22,487 nucleotides of DNA, taken from the NCBI GenBank assembly GCA_036897095.1, contig JAYMSP010002787.1, positions 1 through 22,487 of the forward strand, in the 5' to 3' direction. Source of the DNA: Plantago elongata. Lineage: Eukaryota > Streptophyta > Magnoliopsida > Lamiales > Plantaginaceae. The notes beneath the pieces are model-generated. The model was not told where the DNA came from. It saw only the letters and a list, made by a program, of their open reading frames with translations, and did not search any database. The position numbers and the translations under genes are program-made. Positions 1 to 10,442 of the stretch are shown here, piece by piece. Positions within the stretch are counted from its first letter, which is position 1. Each line of letters opens with the position of its first letter.

Positions 1-44
1 TGCAGTCAGGTAGCTGAAGAGACTAGGATTATGAACAAACTTAC

Positions 45-1830
45 CCATTGACCAAATGAGATATAAGCATTTCCATCTCGAGAGCATTTAGCAGAATCAC
101 CAAAAGGGTTTGCTTTATCTCGACATAATGCGGCAATCAAGACTAGTGGCACATTTCCAATGTTCCCTGAAAGCATGGAAAAATTCCAGTAAATTCAGGA
201 TAGTTAACACTCTGATGCCACCAATTTTATTTGATTTGTAGTTAGATAACAGAACTTTGGTTGTATTAAGAAATAATGTTTCATTGTCAGCAGCAAATGA
301 AAGTATTAATAACTATTACTAATGATTCAGTTAAATGAAATCACGGTAGTTCAACAAGATAACTTTACTCCACTATCAAATTTTACACACTGAAATTACC
401 CTAGTAGACTTTTCTAGAATTTTAGAACGGAGAAAATACTTCTGTTGAAAGGCAATACAAATTGTTAAATGCAGTTGTGGTACTTACCTATGCCAATCTG
501 TATTATGGTAAATTTGAAGAATGGATAAGGAGGTTTCACTATGGATGCAACCACAAGACCTATAATGGAGCCTGATATCGTGGCAAGAACAACATTGACA
601 GGAATGAACCACCTGCAAAATGGAATGTTAATTGACCATTGAAACTAGATGTTGATGTTCAATGTGAGGAGAGGAGAGGAGAGGAGAGGAGAGATGAGTG
701 CGCGTACCACTCAATCATTTTCTCCCAACTTATCGCTTGTCCCAGTTGGGAAAATATCAAACAAGGAAGCAGAAGCGTAAAGACCAGCTGCATTAAGACA
801 CGAAACAAATGACGACAGGTTAGTTCGTAGTTATGATACGAAAGCAGTGACGATTGACGAACATAGAGGGCCAAAATTCCCACGGAAGCAAGAACTGGTG
901 GTAGGTACGTAAATTTTCCTTCTAACATAAAACGATAAACACCACTCTCAGTTCTAATCCAGCTCCCTCTCCATCTCAGATTACACGTAAAGCAACCACA
1001 CATAATTCTTATAACTTCAAACATAAACATTTAGAACTTGTGCGAGATGGTCTAACTAGTTAACCAGACAAGAAAAATACACTACAACAGAAAGATATGC
1101 ATTCCCAAGAAATGCAGTTTATGCTGGGCGTGTAAATTTTCCTTATAACGATATACACCCCTCTCAGTCATAATACAGCTCCCTCTCCAATCTCAGATGC
1201 CACACAAATCAATCAACCACATGGAACTCTTATATTTCCAAAAGGAAACATTTAGAACTTGCACCATACAGTCTAACTAGTTACACAGACTAAAAATACA
1301 CTACAACAGATAAATCAACACCAATTAAACACGTCTACCGTGTCACATTACAACATCTCACACAACTGTTTGTCTACTACAGAAAAGGAAAACAGAGACT
1401 AGCAAAACTCAAAAGGTTAAAACATCCCAATCTAACATTCTACCTTATCTAGCAAAACAACAGTACGGAAAGGTTAGATTCTTCACACCTTACAGCATAA
1501 AAAAGACCACATAACCAAAAATATCACAATTCCAACTACGTAGCGGATACCACCGAGAAATTGAAAAAACAGAAAAAAAAACTCAACCAACTCAAACAAA
1601 ACCAAGAACCCAAAAACAGTAATGAACAAACTCTTTACCCCATTCAAGAGCTTCCTCCCATTAGTTGGCAGAATATTGACATACTTGGAAGCCATCAGAA
1701 ACCCCAACAAACACATAGTAAACACCTTCGCAATCGGCAAAACTGCGATCTTTATACTTCCAAGAACCGATTGCCCGCCCTTTGTGGGCTCTGTTATCAC
1801 CTCAACCAGCATCCTTTGAACTCTCTCCAT
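45..1830 (-). CDS. PILS: PIN-LIKES (PILS) auxin transport facilitator, 5' part (four exons, gene continues past left edge)
   Basis: Four exons are joined by GT-AG sites in consistent phase: 1639-1830, 708-787, 488-612 and 45-166, giving the first 173 residues. The start is the ATG at 1830-1828, the first Met after an in-frame TGA at 1842-1840. Exon 1 holds a hydrophobic helix ending KYVNILPTNGRKLLNG. Exon 2 reads LVFTLLLPCLIFSQLGQ. The exon 2/3 junction recreates the WWFIPVN motif, and the exon 3/4 junction gives IQIGIGNIGNVPLVL followed by CRD, NPFGD and YISFGQW. These are hallmark motifs of the PILS membrane transporters, which sit in the ER and sequester auxin, lowering nuclear auxin signalling (family knowledge). 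The central loop and C-terminal helices lie beyond position 1. No frame break is seen, so the gene looks intact as far as visible. The family call is firm; the clade member is not assigned. Confidence 0.93.
666..694. repeat. GAGGA microsatellite in short PILS intron 2
   Basis: Five GAGGA units plus a partial one fill part of the 95-bp intron at 613-707. On the gene's strand this is a CTCCT pyrimidine run just downstream of the GTACGC donor, so changes in its length could affect splicing of this minimal-size intron. That consequence is inference. Confidence 0.85.
909..1314. repeat. Tandem duplication (period about 220 bp) inside PILS intron 1
   Basis: Two diverged direct copies, about 909-1096 and 1131-1314, share ordered blocks: GTAAATTTTCCTT, CCAGCTCCCTCTCC, ATCTCAGAT, ACATTTAGAACTTG, GTCTAACTAGTTA and AATACACTACAACAGA. 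They lie wholly inside the 851-bp intron (788-1638) and do not touch exons. Point differences and small indels show an old duplication. Confidence 0.85.
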
Positions 1831-2072
1831 CACCAAGATTCAATTTTTACGGCACCCAACAAGGCCAATTGGTGATTGAATCGGGTAGATTTCAAGAATC
1901 GGATTCAATTGGAAAAAAAAGGTGCCTTTTTCAGGAGTACGGACAGATGAACAGACTTGTAAGCTAACGGATGGTCAATCTTGGAGAGTTTCCAGAAGAA
2001 ACTGACAACATAAACTCATCAGCTAGATCGATGAATTATTACTACGATGAATGAAAAGAATAAAGAATATTA

Positions 2073-2109
<37 letters not shown>

Positions 2110-4547
2110 AGGTGTATATATGTATATTGCTATTTTTTTTCCTTTTGAAGTATAAATGAAGATACGATGATCACAATATCACATTATGGGAAGGGTCCTT
2201 AAATAGTCTTGATATGAAAGAGACCCCTAGTTTGAGTTGGATTAATGGTTATGTACACATTATGAAGTTTCTATAATTTTCATTTTACTATTTTTCTATT
2301 CAAAAGTAAAATTAATTATACAAAGTACTGAAAAGAATAGAAGAACGGAACGTCCTTCTCTAAGCCGCGTAAGGGGCTTTCCTGAAAGGCGTAGTACATT
2401 GATTAATTAACTCATTTCCTACCTTTGTCAGAGTATTTGGGTAGGCGTTATCTTCCCGGTTTATACATATAAATATTTTGTAGTTTTTCTGACAGATTTG
2501 TTGGGTTGTGTTTATTCTCATTTAAGGCATGTTGAGGATTTAAAACGTCTTCGGGGGGTAATATTGTAGTAATAAAGTAGAATGTATAAATCTAAGTCCC
2601 GACGAAATCTTCTAATGAAGTCATAGGCTATATTTAATTTATAAGCTTGATTAACTTGTTCACTAATAAAGTTACATGGATTTACGTTTAACTAATATCT
2701 TATGAAGTAAATAAGTTAGATAATCTGGTGTCTTATATCTTTTGAAGAAGGGGAAATATATCGGTTGAGGAGTATGGAGATTCCCCATCTAACTTACATA
2801 ACAACATAATAAATTAGAGTTAAATATGTAAATCGAGCAATTTAGAAGGTGTTTTATGCAATTCCATTTGAGTGTTTTATGCTTGTAATAATGATTTTAG
2901 AGTGATTACCAAACATAGGGACAAGAGCGACAATAATTATATATAAGCTAAATTGAAGAAATTGTATGTTTGATTCCATTCCCATCTCACATATCATCGA
3001 TTACATCATCGACTATTCCTCGTGTATACATATCATTCGTCATATAATTCGTATTATACATGTATGAAATAGGTAGTGGCGTGTTTTTTTAAAAGATGAA
3101 ATGAAAATTTTATTTCGAAAAGAGAAAAGAATAAGTACTCTTTTTGATAATGACGCGTTCTAACTTATGTGCGACTATGATCATCAGGAGGAGTAGGAAT
3201 AAGATACTACTAATACACTTCCATAATGCATTATTATATGCTTCATGATGAGACTTAACCTAGAAGGATTGTGACACCTCTTTAAATGTGAGTCCCAACT
3301 TTATATTAATTAAGCCAGCCGACAATAATTCATTTGGTTTCATGCATAAGAATAATATTTATAACTACATAATACAATTATAAAACTATGTTTTTCGGAT
3401 TGTTTATTCGTGTCCGAGGCACCGAATGATGTTGTGTATTTTTATGTGTACATATAATTATGACAATTTTAATAAAATCATATAGTAATATTTATAATTA
3501 TAATGTTTCTCTTTGTTAATTTCTCCATGTCATGTATGTTCTTGATTCTTGATATGGATACCAAAATTCAACAATAAAGTGAATATATAAATCCATTGCC
3601 TTGTTAAGATAATATAAAAGTCTAGCTAACCATGACTAGTTTCATAGAAAGTGAGGATGTATAAATTATAATTACATCCAAATGAGATTTTAAGCTTATG
3701 CACTATCTCTCAATGGTCAACTTATGCACTACCTTCGCAAAATCTCATATACTTAAAGATTATAGTATTACATTTGAAATCATTTCAATTTCAAGAAACA
3801 CAGTTGAAAAATATTAATACTTTTTACTATAAAATTTAGTTACTTCATTTTCTGAACAAATTACACATTCCACTTTGGAGGAATTAATGTTAAAGTTGAT
3901 ATTGTCCATAAATCACTATTAATATATAATAAAAATTAAAGAATATTCTCTTCAACTATATTTTTCTGAATTAAAGTGTAATATAAAATATAAGTAGAAT
4001 AAAACTGCATTGAGGAAGTTTTCAGTGAAAAAGAGGAGAGCCTTATGCCACAATACACTTCAGGAACTTTTAAAATATTAATTTATTAAGATTGTGTTTA
4101 CTTCAACTTTTATTTTTTTGAATTAAACTGAACAAAATGAATTTTCAGTTAAAGAGAACATGACTTAAATATTTTATTTATATAATTTATGGTCAAAATT
4201 GATTTTAAGAAAATACTGAAAAGTTAAATATGTTATTTATTTATTTTTGGTGGAAATATTAATTACAATTTGCTAATTTACAAACTTAGATATGCACCTT
4301 TCTTTCAAGTTACCTCAATTTCCACAATTTCCATTATGAACATCGGAAGAAAAAAATCAAATGGAAACTTCATTTATTACACTTTGCTAGTTTACACATT
4401 TGAAGTCCAAAATACCACAATTTATTGATTAGCCCATTCTAAAAAAGTCACAAAGTCAATAATTTGTAATTAAGTTACAAGTATGAAGTATCATATTTTT
4501 GAGAGTTACCTAGGTTTGACTATCACTGACTTTCCTCCTCACTCCAA
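1831..4547. other. Intergenic region upstream of the divergent PILS and 121-aa genes
   Basis: No open frame with coding character, splice-supported exon or RNA gene was found here. The stretch is AT-rich and holds the shared upstream space of two divergently oriented genes, PILS to the left on minus and the 121-aa protein to the right on plus. It includes an ATT microsatellite and a somewhat GC-richer patch at about 2345-2470 of unknown origin. Confidence 0.7.
2074..2108. repeat. (ATT)n microsatellite
   Basis: About 35 bp of uninterrupted ATT units, roughly 245 bp upstream of the PILS start codon. Confidence 0.95.
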
Positions 4548-4556
4548 TTTATATAC
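4548..4556 (+). promoter_or_regulatory. TATA box of the 121-aa membrane protein gene
   Basis: TTTATATAC lies about 50 bp before the ATG at 4606, followed by a pyrimidine-rich stretch (CCCTTCTTACC...). This fits a start site near 4580 and a very short leader. It also argues against translation starting at the upstream in-frame ATG at 4483. Confidence 0.6.
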
Positions 4557-4605
4557 CCTTCTTACCATCCCCAAATCTCACATACTCAAAACTCTCTTTC
4601 ACTGT

Positions 4606-4971
4606 ATGGCTTCAGCTTACGCCTCCGCAACTGCCTCGGCCTTCGTTCCGGGTGGTCATGAGAGGAACGCGGCGACCAATTATATGCCTATTGCATTGAC
4701 CGTGTCACTACCCGCGACATTGCCACAAGGCCCACAACCACCAATGCCACCACTCCCACCAGTATCAACACACACAATTCATTTGAATCATCAATTAACA
4801 CATCAAAATGCAGCCCTGGACCTGCCCCGTAATCCTCCTGCTCAATCTCTTCCATCTTGCAAGACGGAAAGAGTGATCGTCATCGTTCTGATCTTCATCA
4901 TCTTCATCTTGATCGTATGGATGCTTCTACTCTACCATATACCGGCTAAAATCAATGGCCTCCTTGGCTAG
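4606..4971 (+). CDS. Uncharacterised 121-aa protein with a C-terminal membrane anchor
   Basis: The open frame extends upstream to an ATG at 4483, but a TATA box at 4548-4556 sits inside that extension, so the start is taken at 4606. The protein begins MASAYASATASAF. A central proline-rich part (about 37-55, with PQPPMPPLPP) follows, then a polar segment. A strong hydrophobic helix at residues 90-111 (VIVIVLIFIIFILIVWMLLL) is preceded by KTER and followed by only about ten residues. This is the layout of a tail-anchored or single-pass protein with a cytosolic N-terminus (inference). There is no signal peptide and no enzymatic motif. I do not recognise the family. The promoter and the GC-richer, in-frame proline segment favour a real gene, but a lineage-specific or non-coding frame cannot be excluded. 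Confidence 0.6.
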   Translation: MASAYASATASAFVPGGHERNAATNYMPIALTVSLPATLPQGPQPPMPPLPPVSTHTIHLNHQLTHQNAALDLPRNPPAQSLPSCKTERVIVIVLIFIIFILIVWMLLLYHIPAKINGLLG

Positions 4972-5230
4972 CGATTTAAATCATAGAATGACAATGTAGT
5001 TCATTTCTCTGAGATGATGTTCTTAAAGTAATAATGATATGCTTGCGCGAATTTATTTCATCATTGTTTTAAATGTCAGACAAATTTCTCCTTGTCATAC
5101 ATATATTGGACATGCGACTAAATTGAATGTTTGAACCCGCCTTATACACGTGCTACATATGTTGTTGAAACTTGAAATAGACGCCATGAGTTTTAAAATT
5201 TTCACACAGGGAACATATATAACACAAGAC

Positions 5231-6621
5231 TCAGAAGCAGAAATCTTCCGATTGTCCAAGAGACTTCTTACAATGAGCAATCGCTGCATGAACGGATGAT
5301 GCGGTAGCATCAATCGGTTGTTGATGTATCGGAGACGACTCAATCGAAGACACCCTGTTATGTGCAATTTGCCCTAGTACTCTGTTACTACGTATTCTTC
5401 TATTCGTAACGAACATCTTCCGGAACACATCGACAATCTTTGATTCCTCTAAGAACGCCTTGGGTGTCGATTTTTCGCGCCCTTTGGGTCTCTTCACCAC
5501 CAGGAGATGCCAATTGTTGAAGAGCTTATCAATAGGCTTCATCAAATTAGTAATTTTCCATCTACTTGGTCTACACTTGTTCGATTGCGAACTTGGAAGA
5601 ATGGATCTCAGTTTTAGAAGCAACCTCATTACTCCATTTTGGGTAGAAATGACCTTTGATGTTCTCCTGTGCATTGATTCTCGTTATTAGAATATTATAT
5701 ATATACGAATATATTAACTAATATCCGTCTATTAGAAGATCTACTCAATTCTTATAATACGTTTTTATCTAAATATGAATTGTCCCGGCTGGCCGAACCC
5801 GAAAATCATGTATATGTAGCTTACCTACATTTCCATTTTAAGTTATCATGTAACAAAGATGACGAAGATTCCTAACAAAAGTGACTAATTTAACTATAGA
5901 GCAGGTTAACAAGTTGCGAAAATTTGGGTGGTTGATGACATTGTTCTATATTAAACCGAAATCGAATAAGAAATACTTAAACATTATAACCTTAACAAGA
6001 TGAAATTGACTTAAAATGCAAATCTACTTTGAACACTTATACTTAACTGCATTTATATTTCAAAAAACGTAATTCACTTTTAAGAATCCGATATATATTT
6101 CACAATCGAGATTTTACCCAAGAGCTAGTTGATTGATAAATTTGTCATAATTATTATTGAACTAAAGGCATAACAGAGTGTATTAGCCAGGATTACTACT
6201 TTAATCAAATAAACAAATGCAATTGGCAAAAGCTTTACCTGCTCGGAACAAGCTCCCAATTTTCAGTCACACGTTCACCTTCACGATCACCAACCATCTT
6301 CAAATCCGACCGGGTGCGGTTTCGAAAGAATCTGAAAAAAGGACTCGTGCAGTTGCCAGCATCACCTCCATCTTCTTGCAGGGACGAGTTATTCCCAACA
6401 TGACTGATATTAGGAGATGGAACAAATCCAGGTGCAAATGTAGATACGTGAAACTCAAAATCTTTGTCGTACTGATTCACCAACACTGTTGCAGTCGGTC
6501 CTAGCTCGAATTCAATGTATGTATCGACATCCTGGTCATCATCGTCTTCAGAAGAGTAGAACTTGAATGAAGAACTGAAGTTGCGCGAGCTTAGTGAGAA
6601 ACTCTCTTCGCCAGGATCCAT
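5231..6621 (-). CDS. Probable membrane-associated kinase regulator (MAKR/BKI1-like), two exons, 272 aa
   Basis: Exon 1 is 6239-6621 and exon 2 is 5231-5666. The donor AG|GTAAAG and acceptor CACAG|GAG leave phases that join into one AGG codon, and the 572-bp intron has in-frame stops. Exon 1 (127 aa) is serine- and acid-rich (EDDDDQD near 25-31), with YIEFEL at 35-40 and DFEFHVS at 54-60. Exon 2 opens with a basic region (RRTSK, KLRS, KCRPSRWK, VVKRPKGREK) that could bind acidic membrane lipids. It ends with AAIAHCKK at 255-262, close to the C-terminal receptor-kinase-binding peptide of BKI1/MAKR proteins. In that family (established knowledge) membrane-held proteins bind receptor kinases such as BRI1 and restrain brassinosteroid or related signalling. 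The family call rests on architecture and short motifs. An exon-2-only ORF starting at 5674 is possible but less likely. Confidence 0.72.
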
Positions 6622-7650
6622 GGCTTGCAGAGAGTTTGCAACTGAAATGTTTGATGTTTCGAGTTTCGAATTATACAGTGGATTAGACTTCGAAAGGGGG
6701 TTATAGACAGGGGAGATTGGTCTGTTTATGCACGCTAACGAGTTGTCTTAACTGCTCCTGACGGTTTATGATTAAGCAGGATTAGCAAGAAAGAGGATAA
6801 TGGTCTTCTTATAGTAGCAAACGTACAAGACAATAAACACACTCGACACTAATTAAATATTATTTTATTAAAACGAGCTGATAAAATAACTTATAATTAA
6901 ATGTATTTATCGGACACGAATGTATTCAAACGACCTTCTTTTTATAAAATAATGTGAAATTATCTAAGAAGAGGTATAGTGATTAGGTTGTGACAGATAA
7001 AGTTTAGTTTTCTTAACAAACAACTAGACTCTAATTAGAGAACCTTAAGGCAAAGATTATAGAGATTAGTGATAATTAATTTTAAGGTTTTAATGTACTG
7101 GTGGTTGGATACACGTGTGGACGATCATGTGGCTAATGTACATATACTAGTACACAAATTTTCATAAACTAATGACGTAGTGGTTAATATGAAAAGATAT
7201 TTTCTCAAATCTATAATTAGATTGGTATTGATTAATTTCACTCTAAAAATACAAAACGAAGAGAGAAAGAAATAGAAGTATAGCTCTTAGCGAGATACAA
7301 AAAATAACTTACTCATATTAGTTCTAAAAAAAAAGCTTCGATGCTAACTTAACATTTCGTTCCATTTACAGGGTAAACAATGACTAGAATTAATACAACT
7401 TTATGTAACGCTGTTGAAGTGCAAATTTACAACCAGTCAATAATCTTTTTATTATCAAAATGTTATACTAGAAAGTATACTCGTGTATATATGATAACTA
7501 GTCGATAGTTTTTGTATTATTTCGACTTTATTGTACATTGGGGAAAGTAGACAGTCAGGGTCGATGAACAAAAAAAGGAGTGAATGGGGAATTGGGGGGC
7601 GGGGTATATTTATTCTATACTAATACTGTTAATTTAGAGATTATTTGAGA

Positions 7651-7752
7651 TAGAATTTAACTGGTCTTTTTCAATTGAAATCGAGTTCTTTTATCCAAAA
7701 TATTCAATTTAAGTGGAGGAATGACCGCTTCAGCGGTGTGGCAAACTGGCCT
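7651..7752 (+). repeat. Dispersed repeat, copy A (mate at 14958-15060)
   Basis: This stretch, from TAGAATTT to AAACTGGCCT, matches 14958-15060 in the same orientation. Shared blocks include TTTTCAATTGAAAT, a variable CCGC(T)TCAG segment and GTG..CAAAC...GCCT. The 3' part carries a small hairpin (CCGC-TTCA-GCGG). Two diverged copies 7.3 kb apart indicate a moderately old transposable-element fragment; the class is not known. Confidence 0.7.
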
Positions 7753-8043
7753 TAATTAGTACGAAAGTTGAGTCGTAAGCATGTGATTTGTCTGATATTT
7801 CTGAACTAATTTGATGCCTTTGTTGTTGCCTACTTATCAGAATCGAATCGAATCTCTTTTAGCTAATGGTATTATTAAAATCAAACACAGCTTAATTAGC
7901 TTGTACTATACGTGTCATCCATGCAAATCCAATCATAGGATCTTATAATATTATTATTATTGAGATTAAAGGTATGCTAGCAACTATAGTTTGGGGTAGT
8001 TTGGGGCATGTGTAGGAATGCTATGCGTTTCGTGGTTCATTGA

Positions 8044-8142
8044 GATATTTTTATCTGAAATTTGTGTAAGCTGGAAGATATTTTTGTCAGAAATTTGTGT
8101 ATCATGGAAGATATTTGTGCTGGACACACCAGGGATATTTCA
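8044..8142. repeat. 33-bp tandem repeat, about three copies
   Basis: Units start at 8044, 8077 and 8110 with GATATTTTT/GATATTTGT, followed in the first two by (C/G)AAATTTGTGTA and a TGGAA end. The third copy decays after GATATTTGTGCTGG. Confidence 0.8.
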
Positions 8143-9160
8143 GGTATCCGAGGAAAATTGAACGAATTCGAACTATACTATAGATAGATAATCGAAACAA
8201 ACAAGTGTGACTTGTATAATTCTTAGTGCATAGAGTCACGAGCAATGTCGAAGTAAAACAGTGTTGTGTCGTTTTACCTTATAATCTTAATCAACAACCA
8301 CTTTTATGAATGTGATAAGTTTAAATGCATCTGACATTAATTTTTTTTAAAGAACTAATTAAAAATGTTATGTTTATCATGATTTTCTCTTTATCCAACT
8401 ATTTAATTATGAAGACCGTGATCGTGCTCTATCACATTAGCAATTGGTTGGTTCAACTATAACATTAATATAAAGTTTTGGATCATTTAAATGGGTAGAT
8501 AATGATATCATACTAATAAAATGTACTTTTTTTCGGGTATATATTCATAAAATTTCCGACTTTCAGTAGTTGTTTCAAATCAAATCTCACGTTGGTGACA
8601 GCATATCACTAGTCAATAGAGTTGGAACTCAACCCACAAGGAAACGGACGGGGCATTACACTCACCATAGACACAGTTTATGAGCTAAAAGACTGTTAAT
8701 CAGTTGCAATTCGAATTACCAACATATTTGTAGCCCCATCGAGCAACACTAATTACATTCTTCCAAGAACTACTAAAAGTCTGAAATTCACCACCTCGAT
8801 TAAAGTTTAAATACAAGATTGAGCTCGATGATAATCGATTATAATCTAAAAATCCAAAACCAAAGTGAGAAAGAAGACAAAAAGAGAAGGAATGTGCAAG
8901 GAAAGTGTGAAGAAAGAGTACCAAAAAGACACGAGTAAAATAGTTGGTGCACACGTTTTACTTGGAGAGACACAAAAATCACTACACAAGACTTTTGTAG
9001 TCAAAATTGAACCGCGTTTCACTCACATCTTCTACCTATCCACCTGCTCACTCTCCACTCCTCTTCCACATATTCCACCACGCGCCACCCGTTTCCGTCT
9101 ACGCGCCACCCTCATTCACCTCCGCAGCTCAGTTTTCCACCCCTTTAATCGTTGTACAAG

Positions 9161-9707
9161 GTGAGTTTCTGTTTTCCCCTCTTTCTTGATTTCATTTTTG
9201 TAAAACCCTAGCTCATTTCTGTATTCGTGTTCATCAATTCGAATCTGAGTAGATACATTGGTTCAATACTGTTAGATTGGATAATTCGGTGATTCTATTT
9301 ATCTTTTGCATTTGGGTTGTTGTGTGGCTTGATTGGATTGGAATCTGGTTTCTTGATATGTTTCGGTTTCGGTTTTATTGAAAAGGACTTTTTTTGGGAT
9401 TTTTTCGTTGCGTCTTGTAGTTTTGAGAGTTAAAAATGGAAACTTTTGATAAGAGTTGCTCAAAATTACATCTTTATTGCATTTCGATCGGTACCGACAC
9501 TAATTTTTGGGATCTTTTTAATGCATTTTGCAATTTTCAGAATGAAAAATGGAAACTTTGATATAAGAATGAAGAATAATGTATGAGTGTCTTTAAGGAT
9601 TACTCAAAATTACATCTTGATTGCATTTCGACCGGTACTGGTAGTTAATTATTTCGATCAGTTTGTTGGGGATTGATGGATTGATCTGTGTGGGTTTTCG
9701 ATTTTAG
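9161..9707 (+). other. Leader (5'-UTR) intron of the 232-aa RxLxF protein gene
   Basis: A strong donor, CAAG|GTGAGT at 9161, and an acceptor, GATTTTAG at 9700-9707, bound a T-rich 547-bp segment 20 bp before the ATG at 9728. Upstream, at about 9010-9160, lies a pyrimidine-rich stretch typical of a plant 5' leader. A T-rich first intron beside the start codon is common in constitutively or meristem-expressed plant genes and can raise expression (inference). Confidence 0.7.
9432..9640. repeat. Tandem duplication inside the leader intron
   Basis: Copy 1 (about 9432-9495) and copy 2 (about 9545-9640) share AAAAATGGAAAC, GAT..AAG, CTCAAAATTACATCTT, ATTGCATTTCGA and CGGTAC. Copy 2 carries an extra segment of about 30 bp in the middle. 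Both copies are within the intron. Confidence 0.85.
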
Positions 9708-9727
9708 GTAACATTGGTTTTAGCAGC

Positions 9728-10426
9728 ATGGGTTTTGAAGCAATGGCTAATGAAAGCTGTGAGATGGTAGTGGCAAAGAGTGTCCTAGTGTTGCCTCAGT
9801 CTTCTCCTGATTTGACTAGTGAGAAGCCGACCATAGAGCCACCAACGCCTGATAGCAAACGAGAGAATGTAGCAGAAGAAATCGACAAATGTTCATCGCC
9901 GGAGACATTGGTTTCATCCCCTACTAGTATAGTATGCTCCGATTCTAGCCTGGGGGATAGCTGTAATTCTCTGATGGAGGAGTATTCGCTAACACCGGAA
10001 GAATGCATCTTTGATCCCTTTGCTCCGGGTGCAGAGAAGTTTCTGCTTGCACCTTTGCGTAGGAAGTATATGGATGAGTCGCGGACGAGTGCTGCGAGAC
10101 GCCTCGATTTCTCGTCTGCTGCAGTAAAATTGGTTATGGAAATTGATGATACGGCTGAGTTGGAGACGGCCTGTGAAGAAAGTGATTTGTTTGATAGTCT
10201 GTATAACATTATTCTGGATGCTATTGTGTCTGAGCAGCGTGAGGAGCGGCTTGCTGTAGATTCTCCGGAGGTTTTGGGATCTGATGAGGAATCGGGTGAA
10301 TGTACTACACCTAAATCTGTACCCCGCTTGAGTTGGATTTCTGAAACGTGTCCTGGAGCTCCGATGAAGACCTCGCGTAAGAGTAGGAATATTGACTTGG
10401 ATTTATGCAGAAAGCTTAAGTTTTAG
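9728..10426 (+). CDS. Uncharacterised 232-aa plant protein with cyclin-docking (RxLxF) motifs and SP/TP sites
   Basis: This is a single-exon CDS after a leader intron; the first in-frame ATG (9728) is used and the frame stays open to TAG at 10424-10426. The protein is acidic and apparently largely disordered. SP/TP sites lie at about 26, 40, 58, 64, 89, 179 and 194, including TPDSK (40-44), a full CDK consensus. FDPFAPG lies at 95-101, RRLDF at 124-128 and LFDSLYN at 154-160. CTTPKS at 192-197 and CPGAP at 208-212 precede a C-terminal RKLKF at 228-232. RRLDF and RKLKF fit the RxLxF cyclin-binding pattern. The CxTPxS...CPxAPxK order loosely recalls SIAMESE-related CDK inhibitors, but the rest does not fit that family. 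I infer a CDK/cyclin-associated nuclear regulator or substrate. It is clearly a real gene; its function is not established. Confidence 0.8.
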   Translation: MGFEAMANESCEMVVAKSVLVLPQSSPDLTSEKPTIEPPTPDSKRENVAEEIDKCSSPETLVSSPTSIVCSDSSLGDSCNSLMEEYSLTPEECIFDPFAPGAEKFLLAPLRRKYMDESRTSAARRLDFSSAAVKLVMEIDDTAELETACEESDLFDSLYNIILDAIVSEQREERLAVDSPEVLGSDEESGECTTPKSVPRLSWISETCPGAPMKTSRKSRNIDLDLCRKLKF

Positions 10427-10442
10427 TTTATTTGCGGAGAAC

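Larger units (their letters stand above)
6622..8990. other. Intergenic region between the MAKR-like gene and the RxLxF protein gene
   Basis: No coding region was found. The stretch holds the MAKR-like upstream sequence on its left, one copy of a dispersed repeat (7651-7752) and a 33-bp tandem repeat (8044-8142). The remainder is unstructured AT-rich sequence. Confidence 0.7.

Noticed and set aside
4483..4605. Upstream in-frame ATG giving a 162-aa version of the tail-anchored protein
   Set aside because: A TATA box lies inside this extension, so the transcript most likely begins after it.
5095..5367. Minus-strand 90-codon frame overlapping the end of the MAKR-like gene
   Set aside because: It is out of frame with the supported exon 2, and no domain or composition supports it.
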